From Actinomycetes bacterium (GTDB taxonomy: Bacteria > Actinomycetota > Actinomycetes > S36-B12 > UBA5976): DNA of 40,114 bases. Location of the stretch: the NCBI GenBank assembly GCA_021814565.1, contig JAKAIC010000008.1, positions 1 through 40,114 of the forward strand, read 5' to 3'. The position numbers were made by a program, and so were the translations under genes. Below, piece after piece: positions 7,488 through 16,900 of the stretch (its first letter is position 1; every line of letters starts with the position of its first letter). The notes under the pieces are model-generated. The model saw only the letters and a list, made by a program, of their open reading frames with translations. It ran no database searches and was not told the origin of the DNA.

Positions 7488-7493
7488 AGTGTA
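7488..7493 (-). promoter_or_regulatory. Leaderless-type -10 box (TACACT) for marR-tgt
   Basis: TACACT on the minus strand ends six nucleotides before the ATG at 7481, so transcription should start at or next to the start codon. There is no Shine-Dalgarno, consistent with a leaderless mRNA. Confidence 0.5.
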
Positions 7494-7549
7494 GCCACGG
7501 TGGGACGACAGCACGGGGAATCACCGGGCCGATGCGGCCACGCAACCGA

Positions 7550-8287
7550 TCAGACGGTGTGGTCCCACAGCCGCACTCCACCCAGCAGCCCGGCGGTGTT
7601 GGAAACGATGTGGCAGCGAGGCGGCAGTTCGAGGCCCGCCAGGCGAACAGCATTGCCACCGCCGATGTAGCAGTGATCGAAGAACAGGATCTGGTCAAAG
7701 AGGTCGATGGCCCTGATCACCCGGCCCATCCATCGTTCGTTGCCGATGGCCTTGCGCGCGACGTTGCCGATGGCGGCATCGAAGTCGGTGTCGGTGCGGA
7801 ACAGGGCATGGGAGAGTTCCAGGTGGGGCAGCAGCACACCATCCTGGAAGACCGCGGTGCCTATGCCGGTACCGAGGGTCATGACGAACTCGAAGCCCCT
7901 GCCCTCGACCACGGCGGCACCTTGGACATCTGCGTCGTTGGCCAGTCGCAGCGGTTTGGGAAACACCTGCTGCAGCGCGCGCTGCAGGTCGTAACCGTGC
8001 CAGGCCGCGACCAGTGCCGGATCGGTTACACCGTCGTAGGCGCTGCGCGACAGGGAGGGTATGTTGCCGACGACCCCATTGCGCACCAAGCCGGGGAAGC
8101 CCACGGAGACGCGGTCGTAGTCACCCAGCGGGGTGACAAGTTTGAGCAGGCTCTCCACCAGACGCGATGGCGGGCAGGGGTATGGCGTCTTGATCTTGAC
8201 GCGTTCGCTGATCATGGTGCCGTCGTCGCTGCACAGCGCCGCCTTGAGCCCGCTGCCGCCGATGTCGATACAGAGTGTGGTGGTCAT
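7550..8287 (-). CDS. ROK-family glucokinase, polyphosphate-glucokinase-like
   Basis: 245-residue sugar kinase. Phosphate-binding loop [11 protein letters not shown] at ~5-15, GFPG at ~63, LANDADVQG at ~115-123 with the catalytic Asp, and TLGTGIGTA at ~136-144. Size and pattern match actinobacterial polyphosphate/ATP glucokinases (PpgK), which lack the ROK zinc cluster. One difference: the sugar-binding E-x-G-H is E-L-S-H here, keeping Glu and His. The ATG at 8287 overlaps the map stop (ATGA, 8284-8287), so the two genes are cotranscribed; the frame upstream is only the antisense of map. Phosphate donor cannot be settled from sequence. Confidence 0.82.
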   Translation of the reverse strand: MTTTLCIDIGGSGLKAALCSDDGTMISERVKIKTPYPCPPSRLVESLLKLVTPLGDYDRVSVGFPGLVRNGVVGNIPSLSRSAYDGVTDPALVAAWHGYDLQRALQQVFPKPLRLANDADVQGAAVVEGRGFEFVMTLGTGIGTAVFQDGVLLPHLELSHALFRTDTDFDAAIGNVARKAIGNERWMGRVIRAIDLFDQILFFDHCYIGGGNAVRLAGLELPPRCHIVSNTAGLLGGVRLWDHTV

Positions 8288-9129
8288 GGCAGCGTCAGGA
8301 TCTCCGATCCGGTCTCGGTGACGACGATCGTATGTTCGAACTGTGCGCTGCGCTTCCTGTCCTTGGTGACAACGGTCCAGTTGTCGTCCCATTGGTCCCA
8401 CTGGTAGGTGCCAAGCGTCAGCATCGGTTCGATGGTGAAGGTCATGCCGGCTTCCATGGTGGTGTCGTAGCGCTCATCGTCGAAGTGCGGTACGACGAGA
8501 CCGGAATGGAAGGCGGTGGAGATGCTGTGCCCGGTGAAATCGCGCACCACGCCATACCCGAAGCGGGACGCGTAGGCCTCGATGACCCGACCGATCACAC
8601 TGATGGGGCGGCCCGGTCGCACCACAGCGATGCCGCGGCGGAGGGCTTCGGCCGTGCGTTCCACCAACAGCCTTGATTCCTCATCGACATTGCCGCAGAG
8701 GTAGGTGGCGTCGGTGTCGCCGTGGACACCACCGAGGTATGCGGTGATGTCGATATTGACGATGTCGCCGTCCTGCAAACGCGTGGAGTCGGGGATGCCA
8801 TGGCAGATCACCTCATTGATGGAGGTGCAGATGCTCTTGGGGTAGCCGCGGTAGCCCAGTGTCGAGGGATAGGCGCCATGGTCGCACAGGTACTCATGGG
8901 CGACGCGATCGAGTTCGTCAGTGGTCGCGCCGGGAATGACTAACTTGGCGGCCTCCGCCATCGCTCGCGCGGCGATGCTGCCGGCGATGCGCATGCGCTC
9001 GATGGTGTCGGCGCTCTGGATCCAACTCCCGGTATAAGGAGCAGGCAAAGGCCGGTCAACGTACTCGGGTCGAGGAATGGTCGCGGGCACAGGCCTGCGT
9101 GGCGAGATGACTCCGGGAACCAACGGCAT
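8284..9129 (-). CDS. map: Type I methionine aminopeptidase
   Basis: 281-residue enzyme that removes the initiator methionine from nascent proteins. Residues ~1-40 form the Pro-rich extension ([19 protein letters not shown]) seen in actinobacterial MetAP1. The pita-bread catalytic domain follows, with metal ligands in [19 protein letters not shown] (two Asp), TGHSIS (His), TFTIEP (Glu) and QFEHT (Glu). The usual GHGIG reads GHSIS here, but the His ligand is kept and [12 protein letters not shown] follows normally. ICHGIPD carries the conserved substrate-binding His. Start ATG 9129 has TACACT six nucleotides upstream. It is coupled to the kinase gene downstream. Confidence 0.95.
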   Translation of the reverse strand: MPLVPGVISPRRPVPATIPRPEYVDRPLPAPYTGSWIQSADTIERMRIAGSIAARAMAEAAKLVIPGATTDELDRVAHEYLCDHGAYPSTLGYRGYPKSICTSINEVICHGIPDSTRLQDGDIVNIDITAYLGGVHGDTDATYLCGNVDEESRLLVERTAEALRRGIAVVRPGRPISVIGRVIEAYASRFGYGVVRDFTGHSISTAFHSGLVVPHFDDERYDTTMEAGMTFTIEPMLTLGTYQWDQWDDNWTVVTKDRKRSAQFEHTIVVTETGSEILTLP

Positions 9130-9135
9130 GGCGCG

Positions 9136-9141
9136 AGTGTA
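9136..9141 (-). promoter_or_regulatory. Leaderless-type -10 box (TACACT) for map
   Basis: TACACT on the minus strand ends six nucleotides before the map ATG at 9129. It starts only a few bases beyond the terminator hairpin of the upstream H1-like gene (9148-9180), so terminator and promoter are packed together. Confidence 0.55.
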
Positions 9142-9147
9142 CAAATG

Positions 9148-9180
9148 CGAAGGCCCGCGTCATGACGACGCGGGCCTTCG
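9148..9180 (-). terminator. Strong terminator hairpin of the H1-like gene
   Basis: Perfect 14-bp stem (9148-9161 with 9167-9180) and a 5-nt loop, 9 nt after the stop of the H1-like gene. On the minus strand it is followed by CATTTGT, a short T-rich tail. This is the best intrinsic terminator in the window. Confidence 0.8.
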
Positions 9181-9189
9181 AGAGCCGAC

Positions 9190-9564
9190 TCAGGCCTTCT
9201 TGACCGGTGCAGCCTTCTTGACCGGTGCAGCCTTCTTGACGACCTTCTTAGCAGCAGCCTTCTTGACCGGTGCAGCCTTCTTGACGACCTTCTTAGCAGC
9301 AGCCTTCTTGGCCGGTGCAGCCTTCTTGACTGCAGCCTTCTTGACTGCAGCCTTCTTGGCCGGTGCAGCCTTCTTGACTGCAGCCTTCTTGGCCGGTGCA
9401 GCCTTCTTGACGACCTTCTTCGCAACTGCCTTCTTGGGTGCAGCCTTCTTGGCCGGTGCAGCCTTCTTGACGACCTTCTTCGCGACTGCCTTCTTGGGAG
9501 CAGCCTTCTTGGCTACCTTCTTCGCGACTGCTTTCTTCGGAGCAGCTTTCTTAGCCACTGCCAT
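9190..9564 (-). CDS. Histone H1-like lysine/alanine-repeat DNA-binding protein
   Basis: 124-residue, almost wholly low-complexity protein starting MAVAKKAAPKKAVAKK, built of Lys, Ala, Val and Pro in KKAAP/KKVV units. It resembles the C-terminal tails of histone H1 and of actinobacterial HU proteins, and probably binds DNA or RNA by charge to compact the nucleoid. There is no HU domain or other globular part, so it is a stand-alone tail. The ATG at 9564 is set by TGGAGGA 3-4 nt upstream; the frame upstream lacks the composition. The 269-nt gap before it (9565-9833) is AT-richer than its surroundings and holds no gene I can support; it likely carries the promoter. Repeat number may vary between strains. 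Confidence 0.82.
   Translation of the reverse strand: MAVAKKAAPKKAVAKKVAKKAAPKKAVAKKVVKKAAPAKKAAPKKAVAKKVVKKAAPAKKAAVKKAAPAKKAAVKKAAVKKAAPAKKAAAKKVVKKAAPVKKAAAKKVVKKAAPVKKAAPVKKA
9193..9561. repeat. Internal tandem repeats of the H1-like gene
   Basis: Near-identical units recur with a 45-bp period around 9227-9310 (15-residue KKAAAKKVVKKAAPV-type unit) and a 60-bp period around 9391-9500 (20-residue unit), with a shared GCAGCCTTCTTG core throughout. All periods are multiples of three, so copy changes keep the frame. Confidence 0.85.
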
Positions 9565-9813
9565 ATGTCCTCCAGAATTTGGCGCCCCCGACATAGGGCG
9601 ACTAAGCAAACGATGACACATGTATCGCAGATTGCGAAGCATTCGGTGCAACTCGCAGCGGTGTGTCGCATTGCGTTGTAGTTGCAAACACTGCGACTCA
9701 TTCGCCTGTCTTTGCCCAACTGCTACCGCACCCTGGCTGCTCGGCGTGATCGCCATGCTCCTCACACGATCGCATAGCGTCGCGAATTGTGATTGCGAAA
9801 TATAGGGAAATCA

Positions 9814-9832
9814 TGCACTGCAGAGAAGTGCA
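9814..9832 (-). terminator. Weak hairpin after panB
   Basis: A 6-bp stem (TGCACT 9814-9819 with AGTGCA 9827-9832) one base past the panB stop, followed on the minus strand by TGATTTCCCTATATTT, which is T-rich for this genome. Confidence 0.35.
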
Positions 9833-9833
9833 C

Positions 9834-10667
9834 TCAGTGGTACGTGTGCTCCTCGTCAGGATATGCAGCGCTTGCGACATCGGCGGCCCAGCGCTGAACA
9901 GCGTCCATCATGATGTCCGAGAGGCGACAATATTCGCGTACGAATTTCGCAGTGTGTCCGCGTGTCATGCCCATCAGATCGTGCCAAACCAGCACCTGAG
10001 CATCGGTGGTGTTGCCTGCGCCTATGCCGATGACGGGGATGTCCAGTGTTTGGGTCACACGAGTTGCGAGCTCTCTCGGCACCACTTCCAACACCAGGGA
10101 GAAGGCTCCCGCATCCTGCAGTGCAAGTGCGTCCTCGATGATGCGATCACCCGCATCGCCGCGTCCCTGCACCTTGTAGCCACCGAATTGATGCACCGAT
10201 TGCGGCGTGAGGCCGAGATGAGCCATGACCGGAATGCCGGCCTCCGTCATCGCGCGAACCTGTGGCAGCACTCGAGCACCACCCTCCAACTTCACGGCGT
10301 GCGCACGACCCTCCTTCATGAAGCGAGCAGCGGTATCCATGGCTTGCGCAACCGACGACTGGTACGACCCGAATGGCAGGTCGGCGACCACCATGGCCCG
10401 CTTGGAACCGCGCTCCACGGCGCGCACCAAGGGCAGGAGTTCATCCACTGTGACAGGGATGGTGCTGTCGTACCCGTAGATCACCATGGCCGCCGAGTCA
10501 CCGACAAGCAGCACAGGGATGCCGGCCGCGTCGAAGATGTCGGCCGTGGATGCGTCGTAGGCCGTGAGGCAAGGCCAGCGTTCGCCGCGTTGCTTGGCGG
10601 CGATGAGATCGGAAACGGTGACGCGGCCCCGTGAGGTACCGCCGTACAGGCGCATGGCGTCAGACAT
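9834..10667 (-). CDS. panB: 3-methyl-2-oxobutanoate hydroxymethyltransferase
   Basis: 277-residue enzyme of pantothenate (coenzyme A) synthesis; it makes ketopantoate from 2-oxoisovalerate and methylene-tetrahydrofolate. A TIM barrel with LTAYDASTADIFDAAG (~34-49), LVGDSAAMV with the metal-binding Asp (~54-62), VKLEGG (~123-128), HLGLTPQS (~144-151) and VIGIGAGNTTDAQ near 217-229 is fully recognisable, and the length is standard. Start ATG 10667 follows GGTGGGAG; the ATG at codon 5 is an alternative. No other pan gene is in the window. The gene lies alone on the minus strand downstream of nadE with a 95-nt gap. Confidence 0.95.
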   Translation of the reverse strand: MSDAMRLYGGTSRGRVTVSDLIAAKQRGERWPCLTAYDASTADIFDAAGIPVLLVGDSAAMVIYGYDSTIPVTVDELLPLVRAVERGSKRAMVVADLPFGSYQSSVAQAMDTAARFMKEGRAHAVKLEGGARVLPQVRAMTEAGIPVMAHLGLTPQSVHQFGGYKVQGRGDAGDRIIEDALALQDAGAFSLVLEVVPRELATRVTQTLDIPVIGIGAGNTTDAQVLVWHDLMGMTRGHTAKFVREYCRLSDIMMDAVQRWAADVASAAYPDEEHTYH

Positions 10668-10762
10668 GTTGGGACTCCCACCTCGAGGCCCGTTCGGGTC
10701 CCCGGATCGTCCCAGTGTGGCACAGGCAGGGCTGATCTGCTCGTTTGCTCCTGCGCAGCGAA

Positions 10763-12499
10763 TCAGCTGGTTTCGTGCCAGCGATTGGTGATGGGCAGGC
10801 GGCGATCACGCCCGAAGGCACGAGTGGAGAGCTTGGGGCCTGGGGGGTACTGACGACGCTTGTACTCAGCCGAATCGACCAGCCGCAGTACGCGATCGAC
10901 CAGGGACGCGTCGAATCCGCGCGCCTTGAGTTCACGTCCCCCGAGGTCGCCCTCCACGTAGAGGTCAAGCATCGCATCCAGCACTTCGTATTCGGGCAGT
11001 GAGTCACTGTCCTTCTGGTCGGGACGCAACTCGGCCGATGGCGGCTTGCTGATCGAGGACTCCGGGATCGGCGGCACTTCGCCGCGTGATTCCGCATATG
11101 CGTTACGCCAGCGGGCGAGGTCCCAAACCAACGTCTTCAATAGGTCCTTGATGGGTGCGTATCCACCGACTGCATCTCCGTAGATGGTGGAGTAGCCCAC
11201 CGCGAGCTCGCTCTTGTTGCCAGTGGCAAGCACGAGGTGGCCCTCCTCATTGCTGACCGCCATCAGCGTCGTGCCCCGGACGCGTGCCTGCAGGTTCTCA
11301 GCAGCCAGACCATGCAGCGGCATGGACGCCTCATATGCGGCCACCATGGGCTCTATGGCGATGGTGCGCAGGTGGCAGCCGATGCGCTCCGCCAGATCGG
11401 TGGCATCGTCACGCGAATGCTGTGACGAGTAACGCGACGGCATGGAAATGCAGTGGACGTGCTCCGGGCCTATGGCATCCGCGGCGATGACGGCCACCAG
11501 GGCCGAGTCGATACCACCGGAAAGTCCCAGAGCCACGGAGGTGAAACCGTTCTTGCGAATGTAGTCGCGGGTGGCGAGAACCAGTGCGTGATAGGCCTCG
11601 GCATGTGGATGTGGGAGGTCGGCAATCGTGGGTTCGAGGGCTTTGAAGCCATCGACGGCGAAACGACCGACTACGACCACCTCGGTGCCGTCAGCGAGCA
11701 TCGGCACGTTGTCGGCTTCCTGCAGGTCGAGATCGACGAGCATGACACCCTCATCGAACATGGGCGCGCGGGCCAGGGTGTTGCCAGCGAGGTCAACTAC
11801 ATGCGAATCCCCGTCGAAGACGAGCTCATCCTGGCCGCCGACCATGTTGACGTAGGCGATGGGGCACCCGGCCTCACGCGCTCGTCGTTGTACCAAGGCT
11901 CGTCGCACATCGGTCTTGCCCTGCTCATAGGGGGAACCGTTGATGACGACCAGCAGGCCAGCGCCCTGTTCACGCACCAGCGCCACCGGGCCGCCGTCCT
12001 GCCAGAGGTCTTCACAGATGGCGAAGGCCACATCGACACCGGCTATTCGTGCCACCAGTGGTTGGGTTCCCGGCACGAAGTTGCGGAACTCGTCGAAGAC
12101 GCCGTAGTTCGGAAGATGGTGCTTGGCGTATGTGCCGACAACGCGTCCACGATGTATGACGGCAAGACAGTTCTGGGGTGCGCCTGTCGGCATTCCCAGA
12201 GCAGGAGCGCGGTCGTCGCTGACACCGAGATAGCCGACGATGACCACTGTGTCACCGCACGCGTTGGCATCGAGATCCCTGGCCAACTGCGCGACCGCTG
12301 CCAGTGAGGCCTGCTGGAAGGACGGGCGCAGGGCCAGGTCCTCAATGGGGTACCCGCACAGCATCATCTCCGGGAAAAGCACCATGTGCGCGGCACTGAA
12401 TGCCGCCTGCTTGGTCGCGTTGAGCACCAGCGCGGCATTGCCGGCCAGATCTCCGACCGTGGGATTCACCTGGGCAAGCGCGATCCTCATCTGGGCCAT
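10763..12499 (-). CDS. nadE: Glutamine-dependent NAD+ synthetase
   Basis: 578-residue two-domain enzyme that amidates deamido-NAD with ammonia taken from glutamine, the last step of NAD synthesis. Residues ~4-270 form the nitrilase-like glutaminase with the Glu-Lys-Cys triad visible: LFPEMM (E44), YAKHHLPNYGVFDE (K126), FAICEDLW (C162). Residues ~295-578 form the ammonia-using synthetase with the PP-loop LGLSGGIDSALV (SGGIDS at 327-332) and KPPSAELRPDQKDSDSLPEYE near 485-505. Start ATG 12499 has TAGGCT six nucleotides upstream and no Shine-Dalgarno, so a leaderless mRNA is likely. It is divergent from glnA, 130 nt apart. Confidence 0.96.
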   Translation of the reverse strand: MAQMRIALAQVNPTVGDLAGNAALVLNATKQAAFSAAHMVLFPEMMLCGYPIEDLALRPSFQQASLAAVAQLARDLDANACGDTVVIVGYLGVSDDRAPALGMPTGAPQNCLAVIHRGRVVGTYAKHHLPNYGVFDEFRNFVPGTQPLVARIAGVDVAFAICEDLWQDGGPVALVREQGAGLLVVINGSPYEQGKTDVRRALVQRRAREAGCPIAYVNMVGGQDELVFDGDSHVVDLAGNTLARAPMFDEGVMLVDLDLQEADNVPMLADGTEVVVVGRFAVDGFKALEPTIADLPHPHAEAYHALVLATRDYIRKNGFTSVALGLSGGIDSALVAVIAADAIGPEHVHCISMPSRYSSQHSRDDATDLAERIGCHLRTIAIEPMVAAYEASMPLHGLAAENLQARVRGTTLMAVSNEEGHLVLATGNKSELAVGYSTIYGDAVGGYAPIKDLLKTLVWDLARWRNAYAESRGEVPPIPESSISKPPSAELRPDQKDSDSLPEYEVLDAMLDLYVEGDLGGRELKARGFDASLVDRVLRLVDSAEYKRRQYPPGPKLSTRAFGRDRRLPITNRWHETS

Positions 12500-12505
12500 G
12501 GTGAA

Positions 12506-12511
12506 AGCCTA
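12506..12511 (-). promoter_or_regulatory. Leaderless-type -10 box (TAGGCT) for nadE
   Basis: TAGGCT on the minus strand ends six nucleotides before the nadE ATG at 12499, the same arrangement as before marR, map, lemA and the GNAT gene. Confidence 0.5.
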
Positions 12512-12571
12512 GGGCGACCAGCGGGCCGCCGTGCGGTGCCGGAAGCAGCCATGGGCTCCCGGCAATCTGGC

Positions 12572-12600
12572 TGTAACACACCGGTGGCACGCTCCATATT
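12572..12600 (+). promoter_or_regulatory. Possible glnA promoter
   Basis: TGTAAC (12572-12577) and CATATT (12595-12600) are separated by 17 nt and precede glnA by about 30 nt. The -35 match is poor. GTAAC alone recalls one half of a GlnR site but the second half (GAAAC) is absent. Confidence 0.25.
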
Positions 12601-12629
12601 GGCTGGTTCTGACTGGAAGGCTGTGACGC

Positions 12630-13967
12630 ATGGACAAGCAGACCGAATTCGTCCTCCGCTCGATCGAGGAGCGGGACATCCGCTTCGTACGCCTGTGGTT
12701 CACGGACGTGCTCGGGTTCCTCAAGTCCGTGGCCATCGCGCCGGCCGAACTCGAAGGTGCCTTCGAGGAGGGCATCGGTTTCGACGGCTCGGCCATCGAG
12801 GGTTTCGCGCGCGTGCACGAGAGCGACATGCTGGCCTGGCCCGACGCCTCCACCTTCCAGCTGCTGCCAACGCGCAGTGAGGTCAGTGGTGTTGCACGTA
12901 TCTTCTGTGACATCACCATGCCCGACGGCTCCCCGTCCTGGGCCGATCCGCGCCACGTGCTCAAGCGCTCCCTGGCCAAAGCCTCGGACATGGGCTTCAG
13001 TTTCTACACCCACCCTGAGATCGAGTTCTTCCTGTTCAAGGCCGAACCTCAACCAGGTGCGCTACCGGTGCCGATCGACAATTTCGGCTACTTCGATCAC
13101 TCGCCGCACGGCATCGGTCACGACTTCCGGCGCGAGGCCATCCTCATGCTGGAGGCCATGGGCATCTCCGTCGAGTTCTCGCATCACGAGGGCGCACCCG
13201 GCCAACAGGAGATCGACCTGCGATACGCAGACGCGCTCACCACCGCCGACAACATCATGACCTTCCGCGCCATCGTCAAGGAGGTGGCCTTGAAGGAGGG
13301 CCTGTACGCATCCTTCATGCCCAAGCCCTTCAGCACAGCCCCCGGTTCCGGCATGCACACCCATCTCTCACTCTTCGAAGGCGATCGCAACGCCTTCTTC
13401 GACGCCAACAGCCAGTACCAACTCTCCAAGGTCGGGCAGTCCTTCGTCGCGGGCCTGCTGCGTCACGCCGGTGAGATCACAGCGGTGCTGAACCAGTGGG
13501 TGAACTCCTACAAGCGACTCGCTGGCGGCGGCGAGGCACCGGCGTACGTGTGCTGGGGTCACAACAATCGCTCGGCCATGGTGCGCGTCCCCATGTACAA
13601 GCCGGGCAAGGGCAACAGCACGCGCATCGAGGTGCGCTCGCTCGATACCGCATGCAACCCCTATCTGGCGTTCGCGGTGCTGCTCAATGCCGGACTCAAG
13701 GGCATCGAGGAGGGGTACACCCTGCCACCGGGCGCGGAGGACGACGTGTGGAGCCTCAGCGCGGCTGAGCGTCGCGCCATGGGAATGACAGCGCTTCCGA
13801 CCAGCCTGGGCGAGGCCATTCGCGTGATGGAGGCCAGCGATCTGGTGGCCGAGACCCTGGGCGAGCACGTCTTCGATTTCTTCCTGCGCAACAAGCGCGC
13901 GGAATGGGAGGAGTACCGCCGTCAGGTGACGCCGTTTGAGCTGGAGAAGTATCTTCCCGTCCTGTGA
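12630..13967 (+). CDS. glnA: Glutamine synthetase, GlnA2 type
   Basis: 445-residue type I-fold glutamine synthetase (glutamate + ammonia + ATP). Recognised by GFDGSAIEGFARVHESDM (~50-67), the active-site run PGSGMHTHLSL (~238-248), NSYKRLAGGGEAP (~291-303), GHNNRSAMVRVP and the C-terminal FFLRNKRAEWEEYR. It resembles mycobacterial GlnA2 in length and in its C-terminal half. The adenylylation loop, NLYDLPP in GlnA1, aligns to DDVWSLS here: the modified Tyr is a Trp, so the neighbouring GlnE should not control this enzyme. GlnA2-type proteins in some actinobacteria act on polyamine-like amines, so glutamate may not be the only substrate. Start ATG 12630 with GGAAGG upstream. glnE follows after 12 nt. 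Confidence 0.93.
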   Translation: MDKQTEFVLRSIEERDIRFVRLWFTDVLGFLKSVAIAPAELEGAFEEGIGFDGSAIEGFARVHESDMLAWPDASTFQLLPTRSEVSGVARIFCDITMPDGSPSWADPRHVLKRSLAKASDMGFSFYTHPEIEFFLFKAEPQPGALPVPIDNFGYFDHSPHGIGHDFRREAILMLEAMGISVEFSHHEGAPGQQEIDLRYADALTTADNIMTFRAIVKEVALKEGLYASFMPKPFSTAPGSGMHTHLSLFEGDRNAFFDANSQYQLSKVGQSFVAGLLRHAGEITAVLNQWVNSYKRLAGGGEAPAYVCWGHNNRSAMVRVPMYKPGKGNSTRIEVRSLDTACNPYLAFAVLLNAGLKGIEEGYTLPPGAEDDVWSLSAAERRAMGMTALPTSLGEAIRVMEASDLVAETLGEHVFDFFLRNKRAEWEEYRRQVTPFELEKYLPVL

Positions 13968-13979
13968 CGAGGGGCGGGT

Positions 13980-16900
13980 ATGCCGATGAACGCTGACGGC
14001 ATGCAGCGTGTCTCGTCCACTTCGTCGCGGCTGCTGCGTGTGGGTGTACGCAACACCGATCTGGCGCTTGTGCTCCTGTTGCAGGAACCGCTGGCGCAGG
14101 TGTTCGCCGGGGAATCACTCGAGGACCTGGACCTGGCGGCGGACCCCGACCACGTGCTCTCGGTGCTCGCCGACATGGCGGCGCAGGCTCCGGGCGCACT
14201 CGCGATCCTTGCGCACGACCATGGCGCGCGTCACCGTGCGCTCTCGGTGCTCGGTGCCTCGCGCGGCCTGGCCCAGCATTTCCTGCGCAGGCCCGAGGAC
14301 CTCGCGCTGTTCGCCACCGATGGTCCCTGGGAGCGGCTCAGCTCCGCAGCGGCCATGCGGGCCTACCTGTTTGAGGGTGTTGCCGCCGAGCCCCTCGCCG
14401 AACCCGCGTTCGCGCGCCTGACGGGAGCGGCGGCTCGCAATGCATTGCGAATCCGCTACCGCCAGTTGCTCTCCTGCATCGTGGCACACGACGTGGCCCA
14501 CGGCGTGTCCTTCGAACGCATTGCGGAGATGCTGTCGGACCTGGCCGATGCCGTCTTGCAGACGGCCCTGGCCATAGCGCAGGCCGAACTTGCGCCCACG
14601 GCCACGGCTTGTCGCTTCGCTGTCATTGCCATGGGCAAGTGCGGCGGCCGCGAACTCAACTACGTGAGCGACGTCGATGTCATCTTCGTGGCCGAGCCGC
14701 TCGCTGCTGAAGATGACCCGACCGATGCCCTGCGCACAGCAACCGGTATGGCCACCAACCTGATGTCGATCTGCCAGGACTTCACCGACGAGGGCACCAT
14801 CTGGCAGGTGGACGCCGCACTGCGTCCCGAGGGCAAGGACGGCGCACTGGTTCGCACCCTCAGCTCACATATCGGCTATTACGAGCGCTGGGCCGAGACC
14901 TGGGAGTTCCAGGCGCTGCTCAAGGCGCGTCCGGTCGCGGGCGACATGGCCCTTGCCGCCGCCTACATCGACGGCGTGATGCCTATGGTGTGGACAGCCA
15001 CCGCTCGCCCCGATTTCGTCAGCGAAGTGCAGGGCATGCGCAAGCGCGTGGAACGCGAAATCCCCGCCGATCAACTGTCGCGGGAGATCAAGTTGGGACC
15101 CGGTGGTCTGCGTGATGTCGAGTTCTCCGTGCAGCTGCTGCAATTGGTGCACGGTCGCACCGACCCCTTGGTGCGGGGTCGGGGCACCTTGGAGGCGTTG
15201 GCAGCCCTGGCCGATCACGGCTATGTGGGTCGCGAGGATGCGGCGGTGATGGCCAGCTCATACCGCTTCGAGCGCACCCTGGAGCATCGCATCCAGTTAC
15301 TCGAAATGCGGCGCACACACCTGCTGCCCACGGACGAACTGCAGTTGCATGCCATCGCGCGCTCGTTGCAGTTGCGCAACACCGAGCAGCTGGACAAGGC
15401 ACTGCGTCATCACACCAAAGACGTGCGACGCATCCACGAGAAGCTCTTCTACCGCCCCTTGCTGCAGGCGGTCGCGCGGCTGGACGCGGGTGACGCGAGG
15501 CTCAGCATGGAGCAGGCGGTGGAACGCCTGCGCGCGCTGGGCTATCGCGACCCGGAAGGTGCGATGCGCCATGTGGAAGCACTCACCACCGGTGTCTCCC
15601 GCCGCGCCGCCATCCAACGCACATTGCTGCCGGTGCTGCTCGGCTGGTTCGCCGAGACTCCGCTGCCGGATCAGGGCCTGCTGGGGTTCCGGCGCGTGTC
15701 GGATGCGCTGGGTGCCACGCCCTGGTACCTGCGGCTGTTGCGCGACGATTCCGCCGTCGCCGAACGCATGGCGCGCATCCTGGGTTACTCCCGTCTGGCC
15801 ACAGATCTGCTGCTGGCGGCACCGGAGGCGGTCGCCATGCTGGAGCGGCTGGAGGACCTGCAGCCGCGCAGCCTGGAGCAGTTGCTGGGCGAGTTCCGGG
15901 CGACTGCGGAGCGACAGTCCGACGCAGCCGGAGCTGTGCAGATGCTGCGCAGCCTGCGTCGTCGGGAGCTCTTCCGCATCAGCGCCGGAGACGTACTCGG
16001 TCTCACCGGCCCGGTCGATGTCTGCCACGCACTGAGTGACGTCACCGAGGCCACGCTGGTAGCAGCCGCGGAGGCCGTCATCCGTCATTGGGAGCAGCGC
16101 CGACAGTGCCCTTTCCCCACCCGTTTCGTCACCGTGGCCATGGGTCGATTCGGTGGGCGTGAACTCTCCTACGGCAGTGATGCCGACGTCATCTTCGTCC
16201 ACCAAGCCCTGGATGAAACCGCCGACTGCCAGGGTGCCGCCATCGAGGTCGCAAGTGCGGTCACCAACCTGCTGGGGCAGCCCGGCACTGAGCCGGCGCT
16301 GCTCGTCGACGCCGACCTGCGGCCCGAGGGGCGAAGCGGTCCGCTGGTGCGTTCGCTTGAGGGGTACGCCAAGTACTACCAGCGCTGGTCGTTGAGTTGG
16401 GAGAGCCAGGCGCTGCTGCGCGCTCGTCCTTTCGCCGGCGATGTGCAGCTGCGTGATGACTTCGTCAGGCTCATCGACGGCCTGCGCTATCCAGCGGCCG
16501 GCCTGCCTGATGCCGAGGTGCGCGAGATCCGCCGACTCAAGGCGCGAGTGGAGGCCGAGCGACTGCCGCGGGGTGCCGACCCCACCCTGCACATGAAGCT
16601 GGGTCGTGGGGGATTGGCGGACGTGGAGTGGCTGGTGCAGCTGCTGCAACTGCAATTCGCCTCCTCCGTCCCCGCGCTCCGCGACTTGTCGACCCTGGGT
16701 GCTCTGGCGGCGGCCCGGGATGCCGGACTCATCAGCGCCGACCAGCACGAGGTCTTGGTGCACGCCTGGCTCACAGCCACGCACCTGCGCAACCTGCAGA
16801 TGCTGCTTACCGGTAAGTCGCAGGACCAGGTGTCCACTGACCTCACCGATCTGCGGCTGATGGCCGAGGTGCTGGGCGTACCAAGCGGTGCCGCGCTGCT

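Noticed and set aside
9193-9561. Regular repeats considered as a CRISPR array
   Set aside because: Units are contiguous, in frame and encode a Lys/Ala protein; there are no unique spacers and no cas genes.
12570-12600. GTAAC before glnA considered as a GlnR operator
   Set aside because: The second half-site (GAAAC at 6-nt spacing) is missing.
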